Positions 1 to 9,309 of a DNA stretch of 64,000 bases are shown here, piece after piece (the stretch's first letter is position 1; each line of letters begins with the position of its first letter). The stretch comes from Pseudomonas lini (GTDB lineage: Bacteria > Pseudomonadota > Gammaproteobacteria > Pseudomonadales > Pseudomonadaceae), in contig NZ_OZ061318.1 of NCBI RefSeq assembly GCF_964063345.1, positions 5,332,001 to 5,396,000 of the forward strand. The letters run 5' to 3'. Both the position numbers and the translations under genes were made by a program. The notes beneath the pieces are model-generated. The model did not search any database. It saw only the letters and a program-made list of their open reading frames with translations, and was not told the origin of the DNA.

Positions 1-903
1 TCGCACTTACCTGTCACCGTCGAACCCTACGCCGCGCTGGAAGTCGCGCCGGACCTGAAGATCTCCATGAAGGACGACAGGCTGGCAATCGTCGGCAAAG
101 TGCTGGTGCCCAAGGGTGAAATCACCGTGCGCGAGCTGCCGCCGTCCACGGTCAAGGTCTCCGATGACACGGTGATCGTCGGTCAGCAAACCGAAGAAGG
201 TAAACCGCCGATGGCCATGGCGATGGACATCGATGTAGTGGTCGGGCAGGACAAACTCAGCTTTGCCGGCTTCGGCCTGACCGCCAACCTGCAAGGTCAG
301 GTGCACATCGGCGACAACATGGACACCCGTGGCGAGCTGTGGCTCAACGACGGGCGTTATCGCGCCTACGGTCAGCGACTGACGGTGCGCCGGGCGCGTC
401 TGTTGTTTGCAGGTCCCATTGATCAGCCGTATCTCGATATCGAAGCGATTCGCCAGACCGACGACGTCATCGCCGGCATTCGCCTGAGTGGCAGCGCCGA
501 GCAGCCGACCACGCAGATCTTTTCCGAACCGGCGATGAGTCAGGAGCAGGCGTTGTCCTATCTGGTGCTGGGGCGTCCGCTGAGCACCACCGGTGAAGAC
601 AACAACATGCTCGCCCAGGCTGCCCTCGGGTTGGGTTTGATGGGTAGTTCGGGTGTAACCAGCGGTTTGGCCAAGGACTTGGGGATTCAGGATTTCCAGC
701 TCGATACCCAAGGCAGCGGCACCAGCACCGCCGTGGTGGCCAGCGGCAACATCTCGGAAAAACTCAGCCTGCGTTATGGCGTCGGCGTGTTCGAGCCGGC
801 CAACACCATCGCCTTGCGCTACAAACTGAGCAAAAAGGTCTACCTCGAAGCCGCCAGCGGCGTGGCCAGTTCGCTGGACATCTTCTACAAGCGGGATTTC
901 TAG
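1..903 (+). CDS. tamB: TamB (C-terminal part), partial at window edge
   Basis: The reading frame is open from base 1, so the gene begins upstream; 300 C-terminal residues are visible. TamB is an inner-membrane-anchored AsmA-like protein that spans the periplasm and, with the Omp85 protein TamA, serves outer-membrane protein and phospholipid delivery. The visible part is the DUF490/TamB domain: strand-rich, with the family's conserved tail region (a GRPLS segment, then GLMGSSG, then repeated amphipathic strands) and a terminal aromatic residue (ends YKRDF). The following 240 bp hold a REP pair and the promoter of the marR operon, so tamB is not co-transcribed with the efflux genes by necessity. 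Family assignment is firm; only the start is missing. Confidence 0.88.
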   Translation, partial: SHLPVTVEPYAALEVAPDLKISMKDDRLAIVGKVLVPKGEITVRELPPSTVKVSDDTVIVGQQTEEGKPPMAMAMDIDVVVGQDKLSFAGFGLTANLQGQVHIGDNMDTRGELWLNDGRYRAYGQRLTVRRARLLFAGPIDQPYLDIEAIRQTDDVIAGIRLSGSAEQPTTQIFSEPAMSQEQALSYLVLGRPLSTTGEDNNMLAQAALGLGLMGSSGVTSGLAKDLGIQDFQLDTQGSGTSTAVVASGNISEKLSLRYGVGVFEPANTIALRYKLSKKVYLEAASGVASSLDIFYKRDF

Positions 904-938
904 GCCCGCGTTTTCTTCCCGATACCGCGTCGCCCCCA

Positions 939-1006
939 ATCGCGGGCAAGCCCGCTCCCACAAGGTTCAGTGTGATCCCTGTGGGAGCGGGCTTGCCCGC
1001 GATGGC
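939..1006. repeat. REP inverted pair (TGTGGGAGC family)
   Basis: Two arms in opposite orientation, 939-962 and 979-1006, each carry the Pseudomonas REP core GGGCAAGCCCGCTCCCACA or its complement. They sit 35 bp after the tamB stop. The hairpin can stabilise the tamB mRNA 3' end. Confidence 0.85.
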
Positions 1007-1073
1007 GTCAGAGTGTTCACCGCAAAAACTATCGCCATTTATCAGTCAAATACAAAGCAACCTAACTATTACG

Positions 1074-1101
1074 TTGACATTCGCTGCCTAGGCAGTAACA
1101 T
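1074..1101 (+). promoter_or_regulatory. Sigma-70-type promoter of the marR-efflux operon
   Basis: A perfect -35 box TTGACA (1074-1079) is followed after 16 bp by TAACAT (1096-1101, four of six matches to the -10 consensus). The first MarR operator lies wholly inside the spacer. The start codon of marR is 43 bp downstream of the -10 box. Confidence 0.6.
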
Positions 1102-1128
1102 CTCGACATACATTCTCTGCCTAGGCAG
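1084..1128. promoter_or_regulatory. Two identical palindromic operators, likely MarR autoregulation
   Basis: The 12-bp perfect palindrome CTGCCTAGGCAG occurs at 1084-1095 and again at 1117-1128, centre to centre 33 bp, about three helical turns. The first fills the -35/-10 spacer and the second covers the expected transcription start region. MarR-family dimers typically bind such sites and block their own promoter. That this MarR is the binder is inference from position. Confidence 0.65.
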
Positions 1129-1143
1129 CTAATTGGCGGTCAG

Positions 1144-1623
1144 ATGAAACATTTCACCTCATACGATTTCCACAATTGCCATCTCGGCCTCCTGCTCGGG
1201 CGCGCCGCGCTGCTCAAGGACCGGATCATCGACACGCACATGGAACCCCACGGCATCACCGCCGCGCAGTTCAAAGTGCTGATCATCATGGCCCAGTTCG
1301 GCGTCGATACCCCGGCCGAGCTGTGCCGTCACCTGTCGCTGGACAGCGGTTCGATGACCCGCATGCTCGATCGTCTGGAACAGAAAGGTTTCCTCGCTCG
1401 CCAACGCTCCGAGGCAGACCGGCGTCAGGTTCAGCTGGTGCTGACCGAACAGGGCCAGCAGCTGACCGATCAGCTGCCGCAGATCGGCGCCGATGCCATG
1501 AATGAACTGGCTGGCGCCATCACCCCGGAAGAACTGAAAACCCTGGAACAAATCCTGAAGAAAATTCTGGTAGCCGCGGGTGACTCGATCACTCTGCTGC
1601 GGGTAGGTGGCCATGAACAGTAA
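1144..1623 (+). CDS. MarR-family transcriptional repressor of the efflux operon
   Basis: A 159-residue winged-helix repressor. Residues about 55-102 form the MarR DNA-binding core: TPAELCRHLSLDSGSMTRML is the recognition-helix region, followed by the wing with the family's DRR signature (residues about 92-94). N- and C-terminal helices form the dimer interface. It is the first gene of an operon with an outer-membrane lipoprotein, EmrA and EmrB. The next gene starts 11 bp before this stop, so translation is probably coupled. MarR proteins of this context (EmrR/FarR type) release DNA when phenolic or other lipophilic ligands bind, which would induce efflux; the ligand cannot be read from sequence. 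Two palindromic operators lie directly upstream. Confidence 0.9.
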   Translation: MKHFTSYDFHNCHLGLLLGRAALLKDRIIDTHMEPHGITAAQFKVLIIMAQFGVDTPAELCRHLSLDSGSMTRMLDRLEQKGFLARQRSEADRRQVQLVLTEQGQQLTDQLPQIGADAMNELAGAITPEELKTLEQILKKILVAAGDSITLLRVGGHEQ

Positions 1624-3082
1624 AAGCCTGCGTAGCGGTCTGAGCCTGGTGCTGTTGGCCATGAGCCTCGCCGGCTGCGCCAGTTACAGCGGCCTGACCA
1701 CCGAAGGCGTCAGCCTCGATGCGAAAAATCTCAAGGCCGGGCAATCCCTCAACGGCGTGACCCTGTCGCCCGCGGCGTGGCCGAAAAGCGACTGGTGGAA
1801 AAGCCTTGGCGATCCACAACTCGATGGCCTGATCCGCGAAGCCCTGCACGACAGCCCGGACATGCAAATCGCCGACGCCCGCGCCCATCAGGCCAGCGCC
1901 GCTGCCTATGCCGCCGACGCCGCGCGGATGCCGACCCTGGATGCCAGCGCCGGTGTCAGCCGTTCGCGTCTGGCTCGCGATCAGGACCCGAGCGGGCAGG
2001 GCGGCACTTACTCCACCGTGCGCAACGTTGACGCGAGTTTCAATTACAACTTCGACCTTTGGGGCGGTCAGCGCAATGCCTGGGAAGCCGCATTGGGCCA
2101 GGCCCGTGCCGCCGAAGTCGATCAGCAGGCTGCGCAACTGACCTTGTCCGCCGACGTCGCCCACGCTTACAGCGATCTGGGGCAGGCGCACATCATCCAT
2201 GACCTGGCCAGCGAAGACCTCAAGCGTACCCAACAAATGCTCGACCTCAGCCAGCGTCGCCTGAGTTCGGGGATCGACAGCCAGTACCAGTTCCAGCAGA
2301 CCGAAAGCCTGGAAGCCAGCGCCGAAGCCAGCCTGATCGACGCCGAGAAACGCCTGCAAAGCGCGAAAATCGCCTTGGCCGTGCTGCTGGGCAAAGGTCC
2401 GGATCGTGGTAACGAAATCGCCCGACCGAAAGTTCTCCAGGCAAGCGCCGTCGCTTTGCCGTCGGTGTTGCCGGCGGAATTGCTTGGTCGTCGTCCGGAC
2501 TTGGTGGCGGCACGCTGGCGGGTTGAAGCCGCGAGCAAAAACATCGCGGCGGGCAAGACTCAGTTCTACCCCAACCTCAACCTGAGCGCAGCGGCGGGTG
2601 TCGAGTCGTTGCTGGGCGATGCGATGTTCGGTTCGGCGAGTCGCTTCTTCAATGTTGCGCCAACGATCTCGGTGCCGATTTTCGACGGCGGCCGCCTGCG
2701 GGCCGACCTCGATTCCCGCGACGCCGATTACGACCTCGCGGTGGCGCAGTACAACAAAAGCCTGGTGAAAGCCCTGGGCGATGTCGGCGACACCATCAAC
2801 CAGTTGCGCGATATCGGTCGGCAGATCGGTGCACAGCAGCACGCCACCGACATTGCCCAGGATTCTTACAACACCGTGGTCCAGCGCTACGGTTCCGGCA
2901 TCGGTAATTACCTGGACGTGCTCAGCATCGAGCAGCAATTGCTCCAGGCCCAGCGTCAGCTGGCCAACCTGAATGCCGAGCAGATCGACCTGTCGATTCA
3001 ACTGATGCAGGCACTGGGCGGCGGCTTCCAGGGCGAAACCCTGACCGCAGCCAACGCAACCCCAGCCACGCAGCACAACTAA
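1613..3082 (+). CDS. Outer-membrane efflux lipoprotein (NodT/OprM family)
   Basis: 489 residues from ATG 1613; a GTG six bases upstream is the alternative start. It has a lipoprotein signal with lipobox LAGC (Cys22), so it is lipidated and sent to the outer membrane. The rest is a TolC-like RND/MFS outer-membrane factor: two repeated outer-membrane-efflux domains, the LLGRRPDL motif near residue 295 and a SVPIFDGGRL motif near residue 355, both typical of NodT-family proteins. With EmrA and EmrB it should form a tripartite pump across both membranes. The start lies within the 3' end of marR (11-bp overlap). Confidence 0.88.
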   Translation: MNSKSLRSGLSLVLLAMSLAGCASYSGLTTEGVSLDAKNLKAGQSLNGVTLSPAAWPKSDWWKSLGDPQLDGLIREALHDSPDMQIADARAHQASAAAYAADAARMPTLDASAGVSRSRLARDQDPSGQGGTYSTVRNVDASFNYNFDLWGGQRNAWEAALGQARAAEVDQQAAQLTLSADVAHAYSDLGQAHIIHDLASEDLKRTQQMLDLSQRRLSSGIDSQYQFQQTESLEASAEASLIDAEKRLQSAKIALAVLLGKGPDRGNEIARPKVLQASAVALPSVLPAELLGRRPDLVAARWRVEAASKNIAAGKTQFYPNLNLSAAAGVESLLGDAMFGSASRFFNVAPTISVPIFDGGRLRADLDSRDADYDLAVAQYNKSLVKALGDVGDTINQLRDIGRQIGAQQHATDIAQDSYNTVVQRYGSGIGNYLDVLSIEQQLLQAQRQLANLNAEQIDLSIQLMQALGGGFQGETLTAANATPATQHN

Positions 3083-3097
3083 TTCAAGGTACCCGTC

Positions 3098-4300
3098 ATG
3101 GCCACTGTCGATACATCCAAAGCCCCTGACAACGCTCAAGACACGAGCAACCCACGCAAACGCAAAGTGATGCTGTTTGCACTGACCGTCGTGGTGATCC
3201 TCGCCGGGCTCGGCGTCTGGGGTTATCACCAATTTTACGGTCGCTGGAACGAAAGCACCGACGACGCTTATGTGAACGGCAACGTGGTGGAAATCACGCC
3301 GTTGGTTACCGGCACCGTGGTCAGCATCGGTGCCGACGATGGCGATCTGGTCCACGAAGGCCAGGTGCTGGTCAACTTCGACCCGAACGACGCCGAAGTC
3401 GGGCTGCAAAGTGCTCAGGCCAATCTGGCCCGCACCGTGCGTCAGGTGCGTGGTTTGTACAGCAACGTCGACGGCATGAAAGCCCAGGTCAATGCACAGC
3501 AGGCCGAGGTGCAAAAGGCGCAGGACAACTTCAATCGCCGGAAAAACCTCGCCGCTGGAGGCGCGATTTCCCAGGAAGAACTGTCCCACGCCCGCGATGA
3601 CCTGACCTCGGCACAAAACGCCCTGGCCAACGCCAAGCAACAGCTGATGACCACCAGCGCGCTGGTCGATGACACCGTGGTGTCGTCGCACCCGGACGTG
3701 ATGTCCGCCGCCGCGCAATTGCGTCAGGCGTACCTCACCCATGCCCGCAGCACCTTGATCGCGCCGGTCACCGGTTATGTTGCCAAACGCAGCGTGCAAT
3801 TGGGGCAGCGGGTCCAGCCGGGTACGGCGCTGATGGCGGTGATCCCGCTGGATCAACTGTGGATCGACGCCAACTTCAAGGAAACCCAACTGCGTGACAT
3901 GCGTATCGGTCAGCCGGTGGACATCGAGGCTGACCTCTACGGCAGCGACGTCAAATACAGTGGCACCATCGACAGCCTCGGCGCCGGGACTGGCAGCGCG
4001 TTTGCCTTGCTGCCGGCGCAGAACGCCACCGGTAACTGGATCAAGATCGTCCAGCGGGTGCCGGTGCGGATTCACATCAACGCCGAAGAACTGGCCAAGC
4101 ACCCATTGCGGGTCGGCCTGTCGACTCAGGTCGATGTGAACCTGCGTGACCAGAGTGGTCCGGTGCTGGCGCAACTGCCGCCGCAAAAGGCTTCGCTCAG
4201 CACCGGCATCTACGACCGTCAGTTGGCCGAGGCCGACGCGATGATCACCCAGCTGATCCACGACAACAGCGCCGTGGTCAGTAAAACCGTTCAACGCTGA
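3098..4300 (+). CDS. emrA: EmrA-type periplasmic adaptor of an MFS efflux pump
   Basis: 400 residues, HlyD family. A single N-terminal membrane anchor spans residues about 24-43. Next come a biotinyl-lipoyl-like half (TDDAYVNGNVVEITPLVTG, the EmrA/HlyD signature), an alpha-helical hairpin rich in Ala/Gln at about 105-195, the second lipoyl half (TLIAPVTGYVAKRSV) and a beta-barrel region (DANFKETQL). It links the inner-membrane EmrB transporter to the outer-membrane lipoprotein. It begins 15 bp after the preceding stop, in the same operon. Length is normal for EmrA. Confidence 0.93.
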   Translation: MATVDTSKAPDNAQDTSNPRKRKVMLFALTVVVILAGLGVWGYHQFYGRWNESTDDAYVNGNVVEITPLVTGTVVSIGADDGDLVHEGQVLVNFDPNDAEVGLQSAQANLARTVRQVRGLYSNVDGMKAQVNAQQAEVQKAQDNFNRRKNLAAGGAISQEELSHARDDLTSAQNALANAKQQLMTTSALVDDTVVSSHPDVMSAAAQLRQAYLTHARSTLIAPVTGYVAKRSVQLGQRVQPGTALMAVIPLDQLWIDANFKETQLRDMRIGQPVDIEADLYGSDVKYSGTIDSLGAGTGSAFALLPAQNATGNWIKIVQRVPVRIHINAEELAKHPLRVGLSTQVDVNLRDQSGPVLAQLPPQKASLSTGIYDRQLAEADAMITQLIHDNSAVVSKTVQR

Positions 4301-4310
4301 CACCGACCCT

Positions 4311-4446
4311 GGGAGCGAGCCTTTGTGGCGAGGGAGCTTGCTCCCGCTCGGCTGCGAAGCAGTCGCAAAGCTTTTGGGACCGCTTCGCGACCCAACGGGG
4401 CGATGCGGCGTTCCGACAAGCCCCCTCGCCACAAAGGCTCGCTCCC
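4311..4446. repeat. 24-bp perfect inverted repeat inside the efflux operon
   Basis: Arms 4311-4334 and 4423-4446 are exact complements and enclose a smaller hairpin (GAGGGAGCTTGCTCCC). This is the second Pseudomonas REP-like family in the window, with core TGTGGCGAGGGAGCTTGC. It fills most of the 204-bp emrA-emrB gap. In the transcript it would be a long hairpin that could lower emrB relative to emrA. Confidence 0.8.
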
Positions 4447-4504
4447 ACAAGGTCAGCTGCGTCTGTAACAGACGTAGCGCCAATCAGGTTTCAAAGGATT
4501 TGCG

Positions 4505-6034
4505 ATGAGCAATAACGCGTCTTTCACGCCGCCCAGCCTGCTGCTCAGCACCATCGGCCTGTCGCTGGCGACCTTCATGCAGGTGCTCGACACCACCATC
4601 GCCAACGTGGCCTTGCCGACGATTTCCGGCAACCTGGGCGTGAGTTCGGAGCAGGGCACCTGGGTCATTACCTCGTTTGCCGTAAGCAACGCCATTGCGC
4701 TGCCGCTGACCGGTTGGCTCAGCCGACGCTTTGGTGAGGTGAAGCTGTTCCTTTGGGCGACGATGCTGTTCGTGCTGGCCTCGTTTCTCTGCGGTATCTC
4801 GACCTCGATGCCGGAGCTGATCGGCTTTCGTGTGCTTCAAGGCCTGGTGGCCGGGCCGTTGTATCCGATGACACAGACGCTGTTGATTGCCGTCTATCCG
4901 CCCGCCAGGCGAGGCATGGCCCTGGCGTTGCTGGCGATGGTCACGGTGGTGGCGCCGATTGCAGGGCCGATCCTCGGCGGCTGGATTACTGACAGCTACA
5001 GCTGGCCGTGGATTTTCTTTATCAACGTGCCGATCGGTGTTTTTGCGGTAATGGTCGTGCGCTCGCAGCTCAAGGCGCGGCCGGTGGTGACCAGTTACCA
5101 GCCGATGGATTACGTGGGTTTGATCACTTTGATCATTGGCGTCGGCGCGTTGCAGGTGATCCTCGACAAGGGCAATGACCTGGACTGGTTCGAGTCGAAC
5201 TTCATCCTGATCGGCGCGGCCATTTCGGTGATAGCACTGGCGGTGTTCGTGATCTGGGAAATGACCGACAAACATCCGGTGGTCAACCTACGGCTGTTCG
5301 CTTACCGTAATTTCCGCATCGGCACCATTGTGTTGGTGTTGGGTTACGCCGGGTTCTTCGGGATCAACCTGATACTGCCACAATGGCTGCAAACCCAGAT
5401 GGGCTACACGGCCACTTGGGCCGGACTGGCGGTGGCGCCGATCGGCATTCTGCCGGTGCTGCTGTCGCCGTTTGTCGGCAAGTACGCGCACAAATTCGAC
5501 CTGCGCCTGCTGGCCGGTGGTGCGTTCCTGTGCATCGGTTTGAGTTGCTTCATGCGCGCCGGGTTTACCAATGAAGTGGACTTCCAGCACATCGCTTTGG
5601 TGCAGCTGTTCATGGGCATTGGCGTGGCGCTGTTCTTCATGCCGACCTTGAGCATTTTGATGTCGGATTTGCCGCCGAGCCAGATTGCCGACGGCGCAGG
5701 GCTTGCGACGTTCCTGCGGACCCTGGGCGGTAGTTTTGCGGCGTCGTTGACCACCTGGATCTGGATTCGCCGCGCCGATCAGCACCATGCGTATTTGAGT
5801 GAAAGCATCACCACGTTTGAGCCGGCGACTCGGGATGCCTTGAATGCGCTCGGCGGGGCGAGTAACCCGGCTTACGCGCAACTGGATCATGTGCTGACCA
5901 GCCAGGCGTACATGCTCTCCACCGTGGATTACTTCACGTTGCTGGGGTGGGCGTTCATGGGGTTGATTGTGCTGGTGTGGCTGGCGAAACCGCCGTTTGC
6001 GGCGAAGGCAGGGCCTGCTGTCGCCGGTCATTGA
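4505..6034 (+). CDS. emrB: EmrB-type DHA2 multidrug:proton antiporter
   Basis: 509 residues with about 14 predicted membrane helices, as in the DHA2 branch of the major facilitator superfamily. The N-terminal LDTTIANVALPTI segment (helix 1 motif) and RVLQGLVAGPLYPMTQTLL (helix 4) are diagnostic. Motif C follows in helix 5 (AGPILGGW). It is the inner-membrane pump of the tripartite system, exporting hydrophobic drugs against a proton gradient. It is preceded by GGATTTGCG before ATG 4505. It is separated from emrA by a large REP-like inverted repeat, which is unusual for partners needed in stoichiometric amounts. Confidence 0.93.
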   Translation: MSNNASFTPPSLLLSTIGLSLATFMQVLDTTIANVALPTISGNLGVSSEQGTWVITSFAVSNAIALPLTGWLSRRFGEVKLFLWATMLFVLASFLCGISTSMPELIGFRVLQGLVAGPLYPMTQTLLIAVYPPARRGMALALLAMVTVVAPIAGPILGGWITDSYSWPWIFFINVPIGVFAVMVVRSQLKARPVVTSYQPMDYVGLITLIIGVGALQVILDKGNDLDWFESNFILIGAAISVIALAVFVIWEMTDKHPVVNLRLFAYRNFRIGTIVLVLGYAGFFGINLILPQWLQTQMGYTATWAGLAVAPIGILPVLLSPFVGKYAHKFDLRLLAGGAFLCIGLSCFMRAGFTNEVDFQHIALVQLFMGIGVALFFMPTLSILMSDLPPSQIADGAGLATFLRTLGGSFAASLTTWIWIRRADQHHAYLSESITTFEPATRDALNALGGASNPAYAQLDHVLTSQAYMLSTVDYFTLLGWAFMGLIVLVWLAKPPFAAKAGPAVAGH

Positions 6035-6064
6035 GATAAACACAAACCCCTGTGGGAGCGGGCG

Positions 6065-6817
6065 TTAGTTTGTGGGTGCTGCCAGTTGTGGCGGCGGGGC
6101 GAAGTCAAACGGCGCCAACGCAAACCCTTGCTCATCCACCTGCAGTGCCCAGCCCTGACGATCCCAATCCCCCAACACAATGCGTTTGGCCGACTGCTCG
6201 CCAATCTGCAATTTGTGGATGGCGGGGCGATGGGTGTGCCCGTGGATCAAGGTTTTCACGCCATAGTGCTGCATGATCCGCGGCACTTCTTCCGGCGTGA
6301 CATCAACAATGTCATTGGCCTTCATCCGCGTTTGCGCACGACTTTCGCTGCGCAGCTTGCGCCCCAGTTTATGGCGAGTACGCAAGGGCAGGTGCCGCAG
6401 GATGAACAGGGTGATCGGGTTGCGCAGGTAGCGTCGCAGCTTCATATAGCCGACGTCACGGGTGCAGAGGCTGTCGCCGTGCATCAATAGCACTGGCTCG
6501 CCGTAAAACTGCACGACACTCGGGTCTTTCAACAACGTGCAACCGGCCTGTTTACAGAAGGCCTGGCCAAGCATGAAGTCGCGATTGCCGTGCATCAGAA
6601 AAATGGCCGTGCCGCTGTCGCTAAGTTCGCGCAGGGCCTGGCAGATGGAACGCTGGAACGGCGTCATGGCATCGTCGCCAATCCACGCCTCGAAAAAGTC
6701 GCCCAGAATGTACAGCGCACTCGCTGAGCGGGCACGTCTAGCGAGCAAATCCAGAAACGCCCGGGTAATGTCCGGGCGCTCCTCTTCCAGATGCAAGTCT
6801 GAAATCAGCAGTATCAC
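6065..6817 (-). CDS. lpxH: UDP-2,3-diacylglucosamine diphosphatase LpxH
   Basis: 250 residues. LpxH hydrolyses UDP-2,3-diacylglucosamine to lipid X and UMP in lipid A synthesis at the cytoplasmic face of the inner membrane. The calcineurin-like metal motifs are all present: DLH (Asp7, His9), GDFFEAW (Asp40), GNRD (Asn78-Asp80), HGD (His113) and HGHTH (His192, 194, 196). The start is GTG at 6817, forming a GTGA overlap with the ppiB stop, so the two genes are translationally coupled. The pair ppiB-lpxH upstream of glnS-cysS is the usual Pseudomonas order. The C-terminus is slightly extended and proline-rich. Confidence 0.95.
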   Translation of the reverse strand: MILLISDLHLEEERPDITRAFLDLLARRARSASALYILGDFFEAWIGDDAMTPFQRSICQALRELSDSGTAIFLMHGNRDFMLGQAFCKQAGCTLLKDPSVVQFYGEPVLLMHGDSLCTRDVGYMKLRRYLRNPITLFILRHLPLRTRHKLGRKLRSESRAQTRMKANDIVDVTPEEVPRIMQHYGVKTLIHGHTHRPAIHKLQIGEQSAKRIVLGDWDRQGWALQVDEQGFALAPFDFAPPPQLAAPTN

Positions 6818-7317
6818 TCAATGATCTCGGCTTTCTCGATGATCACGTCTTCTGCTGGTACGTCCTGGTGGCCGGCTTTGGAAGTCGTGGCCACGCCTTT
6901 GATCTTGTCGACCACGTCGGTGCCTTCGACTACTTTGGCGAATACGGCGTAGCCCCAACCCTGAGCGGTTTTGCCGCTGTGGTTCAGGAAGCTGTTGTCA
7001 GCCACGTTGATGAAGAACTGGGCGGAAGCCGAATGCGGCTCCATGGTGCGGGCCATGGCTACGCTGTACTTCACGTTCGGCAGGCCGTTGTCGGCTTCGT
7101 TCTGGATGCTTGGGCGCTTGTCTTTCTTTTCTTTCATGCCTGGCTCGAAACCGCCGCCCTGGATCATGAAGTTGCCGATGACGCGGTGGAAAACAGTGTT
7201 TTCGTAGTGACCGGCTTTAACGTACTCGATGAAGTTGGCCACGGTGATCGGGGCTTTTTCAGCGTTCAGTTCCAGGACGATGTCGCCTTGGTTGGTGGTC
7301 AGTTTGACTTGGGTCAT
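6814..7317 (-). CDS. ppiB: Cytoplasmic peptidyl-prolyl cis-trans isomerase B (cyclophilin)
   Basis: 167 residues, cyclophilin fold, no signal peptide, so cytoplasmic. Catalytic signatures are [13 protein letters not shown] (the Arg in FHR is catalytic) and [10 protein letters not shown]. It speeds proline isomerisation in folding proteins. I place the start at ATG 7317 (MTQVKL), 8 bp after an AAAGAG ribosome-binding site; upstream ATG/GTG codons at 7323 and 7326 are less well spaced. It is followed by lpxH through a GTGA overlap and is divergent from glnS. Confidence 0.94.
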   Translation of the reverse strand: MTQVKLTTNQGDIVLELNAEKAPITVANFIEYVKAGHYENTVFHRVIGNFMIQGGGFEPGMKEKKDKRPSIQNEADNGLPNVKYSVAMARTMEPHSASAQFFINVADNSFLNHSGKTAQGWGYAVFAKVVEGTDVVDKIKGVATTSKAGHQDVPAEDVIIEKAEIIE

Positions 7318-7596
7318 GATCATCACTCTTTATGAGGTAAAGCGTTTTCTATGAATTCGTGGGTTTCGGGGCGTTCAGGCCCTCAACCAGTCCGGCCAGT
7401 GTCGGCCAAGGCAGGCAGTTTAGCGTGCCGGGCGCGAATTTCGAGGCTGTTTTTCATTGGCAACCGATTAAATGCAACCGATTGCCGGCCTGCTCTGTCA
7501 GCCACTTGACAGCATCGGCTATGATAAGCCCCTTTGATTTATAACAGCCGCTTTGATTTGGCCAACTGGCCGCGCACTTGTACGTTCAAGGATCCT

Positions 7597-9294
7597 ATGA
7601 GCAAGCCCACTGTCGACCCTACCTCGAATTCCAAGACTGGCCCTGCCGTGCCGGTCAATTTCCTGCGCCCGATCATCCAGGCGGACCTGGACTCGGGTAA
7701 GCACACGCAGATCGTCACCCGTTTCCCGCCTGAGCCCAACGGCTACCTGCACATCGGTCACGCCAAGTCGATCTGTGTGAACTTCGGTCTGGCCCAGGAA
7801 TTTGGCGGCGTCACGCACCTGCGTTTCGACGATACCAACCCGGCCAAGGAAGACCAGGAATACATCGACGCGATCGAAAGCGACGTCAAATGGCTGGGCT
7901 TCGAATGGTCCGGTGAAGTGCGCTATGCCTCGCAGTATTTCGACCAGTTGCACGACTGGGCGGTAGAGCTGATCAAGGCCGGCAAGGCTTACGTCGATGA
8001 CCTGAGCCCTGAGCAAGCCAAGGAATACCGTGGCAGCCTGACCGAGCCGGGCAAGAACAGCCCGTTCCGTGACCGCTCCGTGGAAGAAAACCTCGACTGG
8101 TTCGCCCGCATGCGCGCCGGCGAATTCCCGGACGGCGCACGCGTGCTGCGGGCCAAGATCGACATGGCCTCGCCGAACATGAACCTGCGCGACCCGATCA
8201 TGTATCGCATCCGTCACGCGCATCACCACCAGACCGGCGACAAGTGGTGCATCTATCCGAACTACGACTTCACCCACGGTCAGTCGGACGCCATCGAAGG
8301 CATCACCCACTCGATCTGCACCCTGGAGTTCGAAAGCCATCGTCCGCTGTACGAGTGGTTCCTCGAGAACCTGCCCGTACCGGCGAACCCGCGTCAGTAC
8401 GAGTTCAGTCGCCTGAACCTGAATTACACCATCACCAGCAAGCGCAAGCTCAAGCAACTGGTCGATGAAAAGCACGTTCATGGCTGGGACGATCCGCGCA
8501 TGTCCACGCTGTCGGGCTTCCGCCGCCGTGGCTACACGCCGAAATCGATCCGCAACTTCTGCGAAATGATCGGCACCAACCGTTCCGACGGCGTCGTCGA
8601 TTTCGGCATGCTGGAATTCAGCATCCGTGACGACCTCGACCACAGCGCCCCACGCGCCATGTGCGTGTTGCGTCCGCTGAAAGTCGTGATCACCAACTAC
8701 CCGGAAGGCCAGGTCGAAAACCTCGAATTGGCGTGCCACCCGAAAGAAGACATGGGCGTGCGCGTTCTGCCGTTCGCCCGTGAGCTCTACATCGACCGTG
8801 AAGACTTCATGGAAGAGCCGCCAAAAGGCTACAAGCGCCTGGAGCCTGCTGGCGAAGTGCGTCTGCGCGGCAGCTACGTGATCCGCGCCGACGAAGCGAT
8901 CAAGGACGCCGATGGCAACATCGTCGAACTGCGTTGCTCGTATGACCCGGAAACCCTCGGCAAGAACCCTGAAGGCCGCAAGGTCAAAGGCGTGGTGCAC
9001 TGGGTGCCGGCCGCGGCCAGCGTCGAGTGTGAAGTGCGCCTGTACGATCGCCTGTTCCGCTCGGCCAACCCTGAGAAGGCCGAAGACAGCGCCAGTTTCC
9101 TGGACAACATCAACCCTGACTCGCTGCAAGTCCTCACCGGTTGTCGTGCCGAGCCTTCGCTTGGCAATGCACAGCCGGAAGACCGTTTCCAGTTCGAACG
9201 CGAAGGTTACTTTGTCGCGGATATCAAGGACTCGAAACCCGGTCATCCGGTGTTCAACCGTACCGTGACCTTGCGTGATTCGTGGGGCCAGTGA
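7597..9294 (+). CDS. glnS: Glutaminyl-tRNA synthetase
   Basis: 565 residues. It charges tRNA-Gln with glutamine, so this organism has a direct route. The class I HIGH motif is HIGH at residues 52-55 ([14 protein letters not shown]), and the KMSKS counterpart reads TSKRKL. The C-terminal anticodon-binding beta-barrels are complete. The start at 7597 is chosen over an in-frame ATG 63 bp upstream because AAGGA precedes it and the extra 21 residues are not typical of the family. cysS follows 15 bp downstream, and the two are likely co-transcribed. Confidence 0.97.
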   Translation: MSKPTVDPTSNSKTGPAVPVNFLRPIIQADLDSGKHTQIVTRFPPEPNGYLHIGHAKSICVNFGLAQEFGGVTHLRFDDTNPAKEDQEYIDAIESDVKWLGFEWSGEVRYASQYFDQLHDWAVELIKAGKAYVDDLSPEQAKEYRGSLTEPGKNSPFRDRSVEENLDWFARMRAGEFPDGARVLRAKIDMASPNMNLRDPIMYRIRHAHHHQTGDKWCIYPNYDFTHGQSDAIEGITHSICTLEFESHRPLYEWFLENLPVPANPRQYEFSRLNLNYTITSKRKLKQLVDEKHVHGWDDPRMSTLSGFRRRGYTPKSIRNFCEMIGTNRSDGVVDFGMLEFSIRDDLDHSAPRAMCVLRPLKVVITNYPEGQVENLELACHPKEDMGVRVLPFARELYIDREDFMEEPPKGYKRLEPAGEVRLRGSYVIRADEAIKDADGNIVELRCSYDPETLGKNPEGRKVKGVVHWVPAAASVECEVRLYDRLFRSANPEKAEDSASFLDNINPDSLQVLTGCRAEPSLGNAQPEDRFQFEREGYFVADIKDSKPGHPVFNRTVTLRDSWGQ

Positions 9295-9309
9295 TTCAAG
9301 GAAATTAAA

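Noticed and set aside
1589..4483. 964-codon open frame on the minus strand opposite the efflux genes
   Set aside because: It is the GC-rich shadow of marR, the OMF lipoprotein and emrA, with no recognisable domain and Arg/His/Gln-rich composition.
7506..7525. TTGACA (7506) and TATGAT (7520) as a glnS promoter
   Set aside because: The two boxes are only 8 bp apart, too close to act together; no alternative partner boxes fit.
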